Below are positions 43,160 to 53,689 of a stretch of DNA of 64,000 nucleotides, piece by piece. The notes under the pieces were generated by a model. It saw nothing but the letters and a program-made list of their open reading frames with translations. It made no database searches and was not told where the DNA came from. Within the stretch, counting starts at the first letter, position 1, and each line of letters starts with the position of its first letter. Origin of the DNA: Russula earlei. Lineage: Eukaryota; Basidiomycota; Agaricomycetes; Russulales; Russulaceae. The stretch covers positions 29,209 to 93,208 of the forward strand of contig JAGFNK010000186.1 of assembly GCA_025769875.1 (NCBI GenBank), given 5' to 3'. The translations under genes and the position numbers were made by a program.

Positions 43160-43945
43160 CTGTCGTTTTCACGTGACCTTGCACTTGCCATTTATGGATG
43201 TCATTTCAAGTGTGAAATTAAAACTGCTATATCTCAACAGATTCTCAACAGATTGTCTTGAAATTTTGCCAGTAGAACCTTATATACTATATCTAGGTGC
43301 AGTGAAAATATGGGAGTTTAATATTCAGTTCTTGAGATGTTGATTTTCGGGTGCTGACATGAGTGCAAAACTTTGAACTGCCATATCTCAACTGTTTCTT
43401 AACAGATTTACTTGAAACTTCGACAGTGGGATCTCATGTCCTGTATCTAGGTGCAGCCCAAGAGTTGGGGCATAATTATCAGTTCTTGAAGTTTCGATTT
43501 TTGGGTGCAATCTGAGTGTGAAATTTCGAACTGCCATATCTCAACCATTTCTCAATAGATTGCCTTGAAACCTGGAAAGTAGAACCTTATATACTGTATC
43601 TAGGTGCAACTAAAATATGGGAGCCTAATATTCAGTTCTTGAAGTTTCGAATTTTGGGTGCCGATCTGCTGTGCAAATTTCGAACAGCCATATCTCAACT
43701 ATTTCTCAATGGATTGCCTTGAAACTTGGACATCAGAACCTCATGTACTGTATCTAGAGGCAGGCCAAATAATTGGGTTTCATTTCACATTGTGGGGTGC
43801 CGACCCCAAGCATGATAAGATTACATTTGCTCTACAGCTGAAAACATGACATGATACAACTATTTACAACTGTAGTGCATGAGAAGGGCACGCTTGAGGT
43901 GTTCATGGGAGGTAGCGATTGCGATCGTGCGTGAATGTGCGAGGA
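43160..43945 (+). repeat. Left inverted arm of the Tc1/mariner element
   Basis: About 60 bp of unique tip, then units carrying CTGCCATATCTCAAC or close variants near 43219, 43377, 43531 and 43686. The inner edge is diverged, so its end is approximate. Confidence 0.82.
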
Positions 43946-44879
43946 GCGGCACGTAAGGAAAGTTGGGCTTAAGGCATGAGGATACGACAAAGCGGAAGTG
44001 GGAGCCTGTCAGGAGATGCGGATTTGGGAAGGTGTGGGAGTGGATGGGAGAGGGTGGGTAAAGCAGGACGGTCTTGTTTGTATGCGCCAAGACATCTGAA
44101 CAAGGCCATCAGGAGCAGGTCCACCACACGATTGGAGAGCATGGGGGACGTATACACACATTCATATTTATTGGAGGGCCAGAGCTTGGTCAGCTTGTCC
44201 ACTCAGGTTGCAGATGAAGAGTTGGGCCATCTGTCCATGACTCAGCAGAAGCAGTGGTGGCAGGACGCCAAAGGAGGAGGACATCATGTTCAGTTGCATT
44301 GGCACCAGAGAGAGGATATCGGATGACAACTTTGATGGCGTCTGGATAGACTGCCCAAATGCGCATAAAGATGACATCAGTGGCAGAATCGAATGAGCAG
44401 GCAATGACAAAGTCTGTGGCAAACAAGATCAGGAGGGTATTGATGGACAAGGTTATGATTGATGTGAGGCTGAGTTGCAGGAAGAGAGAACAGCATTTTC
44501 CATAGCACGTCTTTTTTTTGTTGGTCTGTGGGGGCAGTCAGAACAAAGTGAGGCGATAGACAAAGGTGAGGCAGCAAGGCTTGCCTCATTTCGAGCCGCA
44601 GGTGCGGTCGACTCGTCTTCCTTGGCATCCGTCGGAGGGGGAGGTGGTGATGGTTTGGAAAGTCGAGGTGCAAGAGAAACGGTCAGGCGTAAGCGAAATA
44701 GAGACTTGGAAGCAAGTATCTACACCCACGGAATGGGGCCTAAAGCGTGTTCATGGGTCAGAAAGCAGCCGAGAGAGAAAAAAAAAAAGGACCGACCACA
44801 CAAAGAAAAAGATATGAAAATAGAGGAGGACAGTCAGAGACTGCGGAGAGGGGAGACAGGGGAAGGGAAGAAACTTGTG

Positions 44880-46040
44880 GCAGCGACGCCGCTCAGTACT
44901 TGCCATGCCATGTCATGTGAGAACAGGTACTTCATTGCAGAAAATGCCAGCTCAATTGGGTTATAATCAGGGGAATAGGGTGGCAGAAATTCGACATGCA
45001 TGCCCCTAAATACGAACAGGAGTGTCAACACTTGTCAATAGATGTGAATAGAATTTACCGAGATTCAATAAGCTCTATAATGGCAGGGTCCTTGTGAATT
45101 CGACAATTGTCCATAACAATGACTGAATTGGGGGCCAGAAATGGCTGCATATGATCCAAGAGGCGATTGATGAATGTGCAGAAAAGCTCAGTGTCGAAAG
45201 AGCCTTCAACGATGTCACAGTGTATAATACCATCATTGAGAGATAACGCAGGAAGGACAGAATATCTGGCACATGAAAATCATGAGTTACATGGCGTTAT
45301 GGATGGCATGTCACTCACTGTCGTCCTCGACAGAAAAATGCCTTGCACGTGGCTTTCCTGCCACGAATAGCCCAAGCTCGTCTACGGTATGTTGTTCAGT
45401 GATCAACAGAACTCTCATCCACAAAGATAATCTGATTTGGATGCTAGGTTCTGATACATGCAGCAAATGCAGCTTGCTTTTCTTCACAATGCTCAAGTGC
45501 AGTGCGTGAGAGCTATCCATCGTGTATCAGAAGCTTGAAATGTACATAAGGAAAAGTGCGTACCTTCTTCAAGCTATAGCCAGCCTTGACAAATGTCCTC
45601 CATATTGTTGACACTGATACCGACACCCCACATGTCTCTAACATTTCCATATGCAACTCATTGAGATAGAGATCTGGCTGAGCTATTCAGAGTTGTCAAC
45701 AGGTGCTGTATGGGTCCAATTTCAATAAAAAATGTGCTAGTACATTTTTTGTGCCACATACCTCGACATCATAGTCACAAAGCGACCGATGGAGTAGAGG
45801 TTTCGCTTGGCAGGGAAGTTTGACACCACCAGTGTGCTTGAAGTTGGTGAGGATCCCTTCAACTTTTTGCACACTTACGTCTGTATTATGGAGATATCCT
45901 CCGCTGACATGTTTGTACTGAGACGAATGATGATCCATTGCACTTCTTCTGAGATTGCTTTGCCTTGAGCCACTGGCGGTGATGGGTGTGTTGAAAGTTT
46001 TCCCTCTTTGGGTCCGCTGTGACCAAAATGGACATCTCTA
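44880..46040 (-). pseudogene. Tc1/mariner transposase, broken
   Basis: Exons on the minus strand: about 46040-45762, 45682-45564, 45512-45319, 45265-45059 and 45005-44880, each with GT-AG intron borders. An N-terminal helix-turn-helix part has EEVQWIIIRLSTNMSAEDI. The catalytic residues are Asp in IIFVDESSVD, Asp in VIVMDNCRIHKDP and Glu in FLPPYSPDYNPIEL. All three are intact. Defects are a 1-nt frameshift in exon 1 (near 45895), and TAG and TGA codons in exon 3 (RT*HPNQ, VDH*TTYR). The last codons after HDMAWQ are unclear, with a possible further intron. The family cuts at TA. Confidence 0.85.
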
Positions 46041-46747
46041 TCTCTGACCTTTCGTGCTGTCCTCAGCCTTGTCCATCGTCCATCCACCATCAACCCTGCA
46101 TCTGTCACACCTGCCGTATCCTTATCATCAGCTGTCTTAGCTTCGTCAGCCGCTCCATTCTTTGCCTTGCCAAGTCGTCGCCATCACATCCCCAGTCCTG
46201 CCCACTGCCGCCCCTCGTCCATCGGCACCTACTTCGTCCGCCTGAGTCTTCATATTGCCTGCCGCCGTCATTTCAGCATCGCCGGCTGTCTACGTCACCA
46301 ACACTATCCCTGTCTCTAGTTGTTTCAATTCTGTTGGCCATTCTGTTGGCCACATGTGCTGCCTTGCCGGCCTTATCTGCCCCAGTTGTCTCAATCCCAG
46401 TCGCCGCAGTCTCAGTCTCCTCCTCATCTCCTCTAGCTGCCGTTACTTCAGTTTAACCAGCCCCTACAAATTCAGCTTCGTCTGGCTTCTTCCACAGGTT
46501 CAGTCTCGCTTGCAGCCATTACCTCAGCTCGTCTGCTGCCACCATTTTGGTCTCAACCCTGTCCGTTGTTTTAGTCTCATGCAACACACGTTGTCCAAGA
46601 AGGCCCCGGACCTGAGCTCAGTCACTCACCACCTCAGGAGGAGCACAAACCGCCTCCACACCGCCAGTGCCTGAGATGCTGCTGACACAAGTAATACGCC
46701 CCATGCCACCCCTCATGTCGCCTCATCCCCATGGGTCTGACTGTGTC
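46041..46747 (+). other. Element interior without recognisable genes
   Basis: C-rich sequence giving Ser/Pro/Val-rich frames of up to about 145 codons on the plus strand. Composition looks like translated low-complexity DNA and has no family motif. Confidence 0.4.
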
Positions 46748-47374
46748 ATACAACTGTGTTGACCATTAGGCATTCAAACATCCCAACAAGGTCCATACCA
46801 CCATAGATTATGATTGATCAGAGCCATTTCTGGGTATCTCCATGTCGGATGGCTCATCTATCCCAGACCGCTATCATTGATGAAGCCGATGAGCCCAACA
46901 AAGGTCGAGAGGTCCCTATGCTGAATTGCCACATGACGTTTCTAGTGTTGCCAATGTACTGAAATCTCTCGGCATCAAGAAAGGTGATTCCATCTCTATC
47001 TACCTTCCTCTGGCATGGCAAGCGGTCGCTGCCCTCCTCGTGTGTGCACACATTGGTGCCATAAGGATGACGCGGCTCTGGCAGTCATTGATATGGTCAC
47101 GATTCGCCCCTGCAGAGAAGCCAGAAAACACGACAGAGTGGACGGCCGAACAAGGGCGTCGTGGTGGGAAGACTATCGCAACCAAAGCAGTCGATTCGGC
47201 ACTGAAGGGCTGCCCGCATGTTGAGCACGTCCTCATTCTTAGGCACACGGGGAACAAAGTTCTGTGGACACAGGGCCGTGACAAGTGGTGGCACGAGGAG
47301 CCGAATGCGAGTCCTCAATCACTGTGCGCCAGAGATCTTGTCAGCAAAGATCCACTCTTTATTCTTTATGTGAG
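46748..47374 (+). pseudogene. acs: Captured acetyl-CoA synthetase fragment with internal inversion
   Basis: The plus strand encodes parts of acetate-CoA ligase in the right order: VSYNCVDH with a TAG at the next codon, AFKHPNK, then after about 80 foreign bp AIIDEADEPNKGRE, VANVLKSLGIKKGDSISIYL, LVCAHIGA, QGRRGGKTIATKA, HVEHVLILRHTGNKV, GRDKWWHEE and KDPLFILY. The 87 bp at 47061-47147 are inverted: the missing VHSVVFSGFSAG to DCQSRVI piece reads on the minus strand there. The fragment covers part of the N-terminal AMP-forming domain and stops before the TSGSTGKPKG motif. It has a 1-nt deletion near 46918. It is antisense to the transposase. Confidence 0.87.
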
Positions 47375-48030
47375 ATGCCTGCTTGCACATGCCCGTCAGC
47401 ACGCATCTGAACTCGCTGCAGAGGAGGGAACCCATGACATGCAAGTTCCATGTCTTGCTTGAGACCACACACATACGATAGTATGATGCACTGTGTGGGA
47501 GAACAAAATGAAAAGGTAGACAGGAATGACGAAGGTATGTCTCCCTGAATCCCATCCTTCCTCCAGACCCCTCTGCTCCTTCACATGCGTCTGGCCGCCG
47601 ACAGGTCGAGACTTGTACGCCGCCACTTGTGGTCCTGTCGTCCCTTGATAGAGAATGTGACAGACAGCTGGCCGCGGTCGGACCAGAAGGGAATAATGAT
47701 TTCCACCTTCAGAGTCATGTAATTGAATGCCCAGGTGAAAGGGGCAACTTTCATATCCAAGGGTCAACAACAATGTCCTGATATCAGGTATGTATGATGC
47801 ACCACATATGACAGAGCTGTCCTGATCCCTCTAATGATAAATGAGCGCATTTTTCTGCAGGTCAGGTAGGCGACAAAGGTAGTGCGCGTGCGAATGCCGT
47901 GTCATCGCACAACAAATGCCGAAAGGTGCCCGAGCATCACACTGTTGCTCACTGCGTCACTACGGCCTACTGAGCCATCCCTCCACCATTCGCCATCGTT
48001 CGCTGCCGCCATACGTGAGGGCTTGCAGCC
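47375..48030. other. Element interior, unassigned
   Basis: A 125-codon minus-strand frame (47396-47773) with ordinary composition, including HLGIQLHDSEGGNHYSLL, is the only notable feature. It could be another captured fragment or chance. No family is recognised. Confidence 0.3.
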
Positions 48031-48877
48031 CACTATTCGCCCATTCATGCACGATTGCAATCGCTGCCTCGATGCACACTTCGTGTCATCAGTTTCGATT
48101 TTGTCTTATCGCTCTTCCGTCAGTCCTTGTCTGGTCCCATGAATGTGCCCTTCTCATGCGCTACATCATAAATAGTTGTATCATATCATGTGCTCAGCTG
48201 TAGGGATAATGTAATTTTATCATGCTTGGGGTCAGCACCCCAAAACATGAAAATTCGAAACCAATTATTTGGCTGCCTCTGGATACAGTACATGAGGTTC
48301 TACTGTCCAAGTTTCAAGGCAATCCATTGAGAAATGGTTGAGATATGACAGTTTGAAAAATCGCACGCAGATGGACACCCAAAAATCGAAACTTCAAGAA
48401 CTGATAATTAGACACCAACTCTTTGGCTGCACCTAGACGCATTACATGAGATCCCACTGTCCAAGTTTCAAGGCAATCCATTGAGAAATGGTTGAGGAAT
48501 GGCAGTTCGAAATTTCACACTCAGATGGCACCCAAAAATCGAAACTTCAAGAACAAAGAATTAGACCCCAACTATTGGGCTGCACCTAGATACAGTACAT
48601 GAGATCCCACTGTCGAAGTTCCAAGTCAATCAATTCAGAAACAGTTGAGATATGGCAGTTCAAAGTTTTGCACTCATGTCAGCACCCGAAAATCGACATC
48701 TCAAGAACTGAATATTAGACTCCCATATTTTCGCTGCACCTAGATATAGTATATAAGGTTCTACTGGCAAAATTTCAAGGCAATCTGTTGAGAAACTGTT
48801 GAGATATAGCAGTTTTAATTTCGCACTTGAAATGACATCCAAAAATTGCACGTGCAAGGTCACGTGAAAACTGACAG
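48030..48877 (-). repeat. Right inverted arm of the Tc1/mariner element
   Basis: It is the inverse of 43160-43945, with four units marked by GTTGAGATATGGCAGTT or variants near 48339, 48494, 48648 and 48800. Inner part diverged and gapped relative to the left arm. Confidence 0.82.
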
Positions 48878-48879
48878 TA

Positions 48880-50430
48880 ACGTCTAAGCGACGTAAGGGG
48901 TAATGGTGGAGGGGCAGCGACAAGTATGGTAGTGGAGTTGATCGTGGGGGACTCAACACATTTTGTTGGTTTTGCATTGTCGGTGTGGGTTTCTGCAGAG
49001 GTCAGTGTTGAACCAGAACCCGAACGGATCAAAGAAGGCAAAGACCTTCATACAAGGTTCAAGATCCACTCATAGATGTTACGTGTTAGACAGAACTTTA
49101 GTATATGCGCTTATGGCAATAGGGTTATGCATACTACACTATCTATCACAAGATGCAGCCTTATGCTGTGTCTAGAACGTTTCCACATCACGCGTCACTG
49201 AGTGCACGATATAGTGGACACATGTAGTCACCTCTTTTGGACTTAGGAACAGCCCTGGGTCATAGAGGTATAAATACCATACATGTAGATGAGTATACAC
49301 ATCGCTCTACACCCCAATATCACTTGAGCATTAGCACAACCTCTAAGGTGGGTTGCTTGGCCTGTTAGCTGTGCTCTATGCTGCGCAACAGTCAGCTATG
49401 TGCCCATGATGATTGCAGAGGATGCAAATGGTGATCTTTGGACATTCAAAGGTGTCGTGTCCTCCGTTGTGTCACCAAGCACATTTGTCAGAGAGTTGGG
49501 GAGAGAATTGATACCAAGGGTCCATTAGGGCTTGTTTGGCGTCTTGGTGTTGTTGGTCGGTGAGCTGAGGCATGGTCCCAAATAAAACTCGGGGTTCGAG
49601 GCTGAGATTTGGCGTTAACCTTGGCTAATTTGATCTCTGAGTCCCTTACTTCCCATACCATGTCGTGATACCTTTCTCGAGCAGTGACGAGACTGTTTGC
49701 CATTTGTCATGTCTTTTTTATGGCGAAATCAGTAGCATCGTACTTTCAGGCTTCTAGAGATAGGTCTTGTTCAAACCTAAGTGCTTCATCTATGGCCATG
49801 GTGTGCTGAAGGCCATCCTTGAACAAGAAGGCGTCTTTTTGTGTGAGAAGAGGGTGAGGATAGGGGTCGGCTCATGCTCAGATGGGTATACTGATGAGTG
49901 GGGCATCCGGGACCATAAGTGGCCAATAGCAAGGGGAAGCCGTGTGTGAGGTTGGGGAGAACAAAATGAGGGGGGAGTGTATCGTCTTTGTTGCCTAGGT
50001 CTGGGATCAGCAAATCAAGTCCGAGGTCCCCTTCTTCCCATCCTTCTCCGAGTTCTTCCAATTCAGAAGGTTGGGTGTGATTGGTAGGTGGTTCATAGCT
50101 GGGAGGTGGTGTTCTTTCGAGACCTATTGGGGCGAAGTTTTCATTAAGCATGATGATGTTTTCGACCCGCTCGATGATGGGGGTTGTTATGCGTGGGGGA
50201 ATTGGAATGGGGTCAGGTGATGGGGAGCGAACATGGTAAGAAGGGCTGTGGGTTCTGATGGGGGAGCTAGTTCCTTGTGTGGAGGACCGATTGCCAAAGG
50301 CGCGCAGTATAGTGGTAAGAGAGTCATCCTCCTCCCATAGTTCGCGTGCTTGTACAATCATTGTGGCGTGTTGTGCCATGCATTGAATAAGCAGTCTAGT
50401 ATTGATGGTTGCTGCTGTCGACAGGGATGG
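48880..50430 (-). pseudogene. B3 ORF3 with tandem zinc knuckles, split by solo LTR G2
   Basis: From the Y2 junction at 50430 the frame reads INTRLLIQCMAQHATMIVQ, a Pro-rich middle, ELEELGEGWEEGDLGLDLL, a frameshift near 49860, a helical region with TARERYHDMVWEVRDSEIKL (about 49610-49680), and two knuckles. The first, ending GGHDTFEC, has its second Cys changed to a stop. The second, CILCNHHGHIADLC, is regenerated when G2 (with one GTCAG) is removed. The homology with B2 ORF3 runs through to the last codons before the polypurine tract, so the gene is a real family feature. Confidence 0.75.
49006..49390 (+). mobile_element. Solo LTR of family G (G2)
   Basis: 385 bp, flanked by GTCAG (49001-49005 and 49391-49395). 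It sits in the last loop of the second zinc knuckle of B3 ORF3. Confidence 0.95.
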
Positions 50431-51262
50431 TGTTACGAACCAAGGCCAGGTCCTGGCCATGGATTGTCCTATTTCACTCAAGAGAGACCTCTCTCACTTT
50501 GCATTGCCGACTCCCTTCCATTTTCTGGGCTATCCCTCCTGTGGTACAAGATATCGCTATTGCAAAGGCACTATAACACGACCAGGCACCCATTTCCTAA
50601 TCGGGTAATCATCGCGTGGCAGCCACATGGCCACCCAGCCACCAAAGGACCCGAAACAGTGGCACAAACTCTTAGAAACTGTTGCATAAATCATCTGACA
50701 TCATCAAGGCTCCAATGACATCATGGCTGACTGAGCAACTCCACAGTGACCTCATAGGCTCACTAAGCACTCCACAGTGACATCATAACAATGTCATCGC
50801 TCCACAATGATCAGTAATGTGCTCAGTAAGCCTGAAACTTGACACAAGCAAGTTTATGCCTCTGTAGTCCTATTGGATGGTACCAAAGAGTCTAGAATAG
50901 TCCCAGTTCTTTGTAATCGACCCTGTACACTGTATATAAGCCCCAATGAAGCATGGCAGTCGTCAGACTGTCCATTTGTGATACTCTCATCTTCCTGGGT
51001 ACTCCCCCTGTGACCGCTCAGTCTAAAGATTCCCCTCGCCTCCAAGGTACTCTTCAACGACCACCTTGTTTAAAGCCCTCTTGCTACACTGGCCTCCAGC
51101 CTTCGCCTTTGTCTCCTATAACACCTACCAGTCCCCATCTGGTACCTCCTCATCAGTTTGGCTCATTCTCTTGTTCAACGCTGCCTTTGCTGCGTATCAT
51201 CTGTTCCGACCCTTGCCCACCTGCTCCTGAGTCCTTAGTGATCAGCAGTACGTGTCTTGACA
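50431..51262 (+). repeat. LTR of family Y (Y2), apparent 5' LTR
   Basis: 832 bp, TGTTACGAACC...TGTCTTGACA. Flanks do not match (GATGG and TCTGG). A complementary priming site follows at 51265, so it is read as a 5' LTR. TATATAA at 50933-50939 and AGACTGTCCA at 50965-50974 fit a start site about 30 nt below the box. Confidence 0.85.
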
Positions 51263-51264
51263 TC

Positions 51265-51274
51265 TGGACAGTCT
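51265..51274 (+). promoter_or_regulatory. Self-type primer-binding site after Y2
   Basis: TGGACAGTCT begins two bases after the LTR and is the exact complement of AGACTGTCCA at 50965-50974 in the same LTR. Confidence 0.75.
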
Positions 51275-51308
51275 CTCATCATCCCTGTATTGACCAGCCA
51301 ACACTCAA

Positions 51309-52910
51309 GTGTCCACTCCTAACTCCACCACTTTGGTTAACACCTCCTTGCACCTCCCTTCTCCTCTGCAACCTACTCCATGCACCGCCCTTCGTCTCCT
51401 CACTGAAGACCTCAATCTGGTCGACGCATCTTCACCCCTCAGTATCTTGTACTCCCCAACGGCTCCCCCAACGGCTCCCCCATCATCTCCTACTACTGCC
51501 CAGCCTATTCCAGGCGACTTCGTCCCCATTGGCACTCCCCCTCCAGCTGTCAAGACTCACTGTTGTACTATCCAGTTCAAGAGCGAGGGATAAGCTCAAA
51601 GACGAGTCGATAGACGTCCAAGACTGCGTGGGCAAGAAGTAGAGTCCAGAGTAGTAACAGATACCAGAGAGGTACTGTTACTGTGAGAGTCGAGCAATCA
51701 CGCAGGGAAGAGGCCAGGGTAGTCACAAGGGGATGGTCCTTAAAGGAGTATCCCAGGGATAGAGAGTGCCGTAAACAATGGACAGTCTGAGGACTGTCCG
51801 CTACTTTATTGAGCGCTTATATACTACAAGAGAACTGCTAAATAGGGAACAAGTCATAACCTTGTTATCAAGCACAATGGAGTGATGAGTAAGAAGTCGG
51901 AGGATGCTTACTGAGCATGCTCAGTCATGCTCAGTAAGCTGCTGAGTAAGAAGACTCTTCTTGATGAGTAAGAGCTTCCATTGTCCACGTGTTCACTGCT
52001 TTAGTGCACGTGCAAGCACCTGATTCATTTCCTGTTAGTTAGTTTAGGGCCGGTCATTTGAGGACTTGTAGTTTGGTTAGGGAATAGTGACATCTTATAA
52101 GGCCCTTATATAGTTCTATTAGGGTCCTTAGAGTCGACCCTAATACTTCTATTAAGGTCCTTAGTGTTGCCTTATAGTTCGTTCTATAGTTATTAGAGTT
52201 GGTCTAATAACACGTTGTAGGGCCTTTGATACCAGGTTAGTACCTATTGTAGAGTTCCTAAGGTCGTTCCAAAGGGTCCTTAGGAAGGCCCTAATGCTGT
52301 CTTTTGTTGCTAGAAGGGTTGCCTTTAAGTGGGGCTTGCTGTATGTCGATTGTGCCGAGAATCGCTCGCGCAACAATGCGTGCGCGATATTGTGGACACC
52401 TCTACTCACCCCTTTTGCTCGTGTGAACAGGGTGACACCATAGAGGCTGGGTTTCCTCCTATAAGGAAGGGTCCTTCAAGGGCCCTCTCCGGAGAATGGT
52501 TCATGACACCAGCACAGAACAAGCAGCAGCAAGTGGACCGTCCTCCCTTGCCTGAAGGCTTCCTTGATCATCCCCCTTGCACAGCATTTCGGTTCCATCC
52601 TCACCAGTACTTCGTCCTTCCAAGCACCAACCTGCTCCCACGAGCAGTGGCATCCCCTCCACGACTTAAACCATCAAGATTACCTGTCACGCATCCCTAC
52701 CACTGATCAGCTAACTTGTCAGTGCCTTCACAGACACCTTCACAACCGCATTTCGTGCACACATCATCCACACTTTTGCTGTGGAACCCTCCAACACTGC
52801 CCTTGCCACTGAGTACAATCTCACCCCCTTTGGCATCTGCTCTAATGTTGGGATATACGCCCCTGGATGCTGACTTCCCCCCTCGGACACATCGCATACA
52901 TTTTTAACAC
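51309..52910 (+). pseudogene. Unrecognised Pro/Ser/Thr-rich ORF after Y2, split by X4
   Basis: It starts MSTPNSTTLVNTS (51309) and runs to the X4 LTR. After removal of X4 it continues as PPPAQNKQQQVDRPPLPEGF and on to a stop near 52706; a shifted frame then reads to HRIHF at about 52905. Composition is Pro/Ser/Thr/Leu-rich and no family is recognised. Position directly after a 5' LTR suggests a leader or gag-like ORF of the Y element. Confidence in coding status is moderate, because the frame survives across the X4 site. Confidence 0.5.
51548..52508 (-). mobile_element. Solo LTR of family X (X4)
   Basis: 961 bp, flanked by CCAGC (51543-51547 and 52509-52513). Confidence 0.95.
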
Positions 52911-53280
52911 TTCCTTGTTTAGGAAACTACTTACCTTGCCTGCTATTTACTGCCCTGCTTACAAGGGCTCGTTTTGCTTATCTATCATACACAACTTCTT
53001 GGACGGACGTCTCGACTTTTGCATATGGCTACTTACACTTCGAGGGGAACAGTAACCTGCATGTCCCTACGTCATTACTCGACTTATACAGTCGACACCA
53101 TACGATTCAACCCTCAGTTACTTCGCTTCTGTTTCACACCTCGCATTCCCCCTAACCCTCTCGAAATAATCGAGAGGTATCGCCTCGAAACCATAGATCT
53201 TGCACACAGTTCTTAAAAAGTAAGAACCACCCTTGTAACACTTCAATAAAGATCGAATAAACCTTTCTCTTTTGCCTTAA
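52911..53280. other. Short gap between unrecognised ORFs
   Basis: No motif beyond AATAAA-like sequences near 53246 and 53258, which could serve as poly(A) signals on the plus strand. Confidence 0.35.
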
Positions 53281-53286
53281 CTAAAG

Positions 53287-53660
53287 TGCCTCGAGAATAC
53301 ACCTTAGAAGAAGACGAAGAAGAAGACACTATCACTAGACATGTCTTAAGTCTAAATCACTATCGAACCTGGGCCTCCACTGCATTTCCTGTTAACACTT
53401 TAACAAACCTACACGACATACCAGGAATAGAACCACCCCATGAAGACTTTCCTCATCTCATTGTCAAAGAGTTCCTTGAAGTCTTACCATTTGGACAACT
53501 TCTAAGCCACGACAAACACGCATTATATCTTGAAACCCTTAGTCGACTCCTGCCACCAGCACGACAACAACTATTATATTGGCAACTTGCTCAAGCAAAG
53601 AACATCCAAGGACAACCAGTTGATTATCAGTCCCTGCGCTCCAGCGAATCGATCCTTTAG
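53287..53660 (+). pseudogene. Unrecognised acidic ORF
   Basis: An open frame from PREYTLEEDEEEDTITRHV to SLRSSESIL, about 125 codons, with a Glu-rich start and a normal hydrophobic pattern (FLEVLPFGQLLSHDKHALYLETLSRLL). No conventional ATG; GTG or an upstream start. No family recognised. It is followed by further open but shifted frames on the same strand, so it may be the first piece of one longer gene extending to about 55143. Confidence 0.5.
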
Positions 53661-53689
53661 ACCAGGATCATCCAGCCACGTCACCATCT

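Larger units (their letters stand above)
43160..48877 (-). mobile_element. Tc1/mariner element with long repeat-built TIRs and captured host sequence
   Basis: Ends CTGTCGTTTTCACGTGACC and its inverse are flanked by TA (43158-43159 and 48878-48879). Excision with one TA gives the B-family sequence seen in B2 at about 38567-38580. Inverted arms of roughly 790-850 bp each hold four units of about 155 bp. A transposase gene (minus, about 44880-46040) and an acetyl-CoA synthetase fragment (plus, 46748-47374) lie inside. At 5.7 kb it is far larger than usual Tc1/mariner elements. Confidence 0.9.
42654..50430 (-). mobile_element. Ty3/gypsy copy B3, 3' part only, carrying a Tc1/mariner element
   Basis: On the minus strand ORF3 (50430-48878) leads into the polypurine tract (43157-43146) and 3' LTR (43145-42654). 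A 5.7-kb DNA transposon sits between ORF3 and the tract, with a TA duplication. The upstream part of B3 is cut by the Y2 LTR. Confidence 0.9.

Noticed and set aside
46019..46674. Ser/Pro/Val-rich ORFs in the Tc1/mariner interior
   Set aside because: Low-complexity, no homology recognised and no splice or start evidence.
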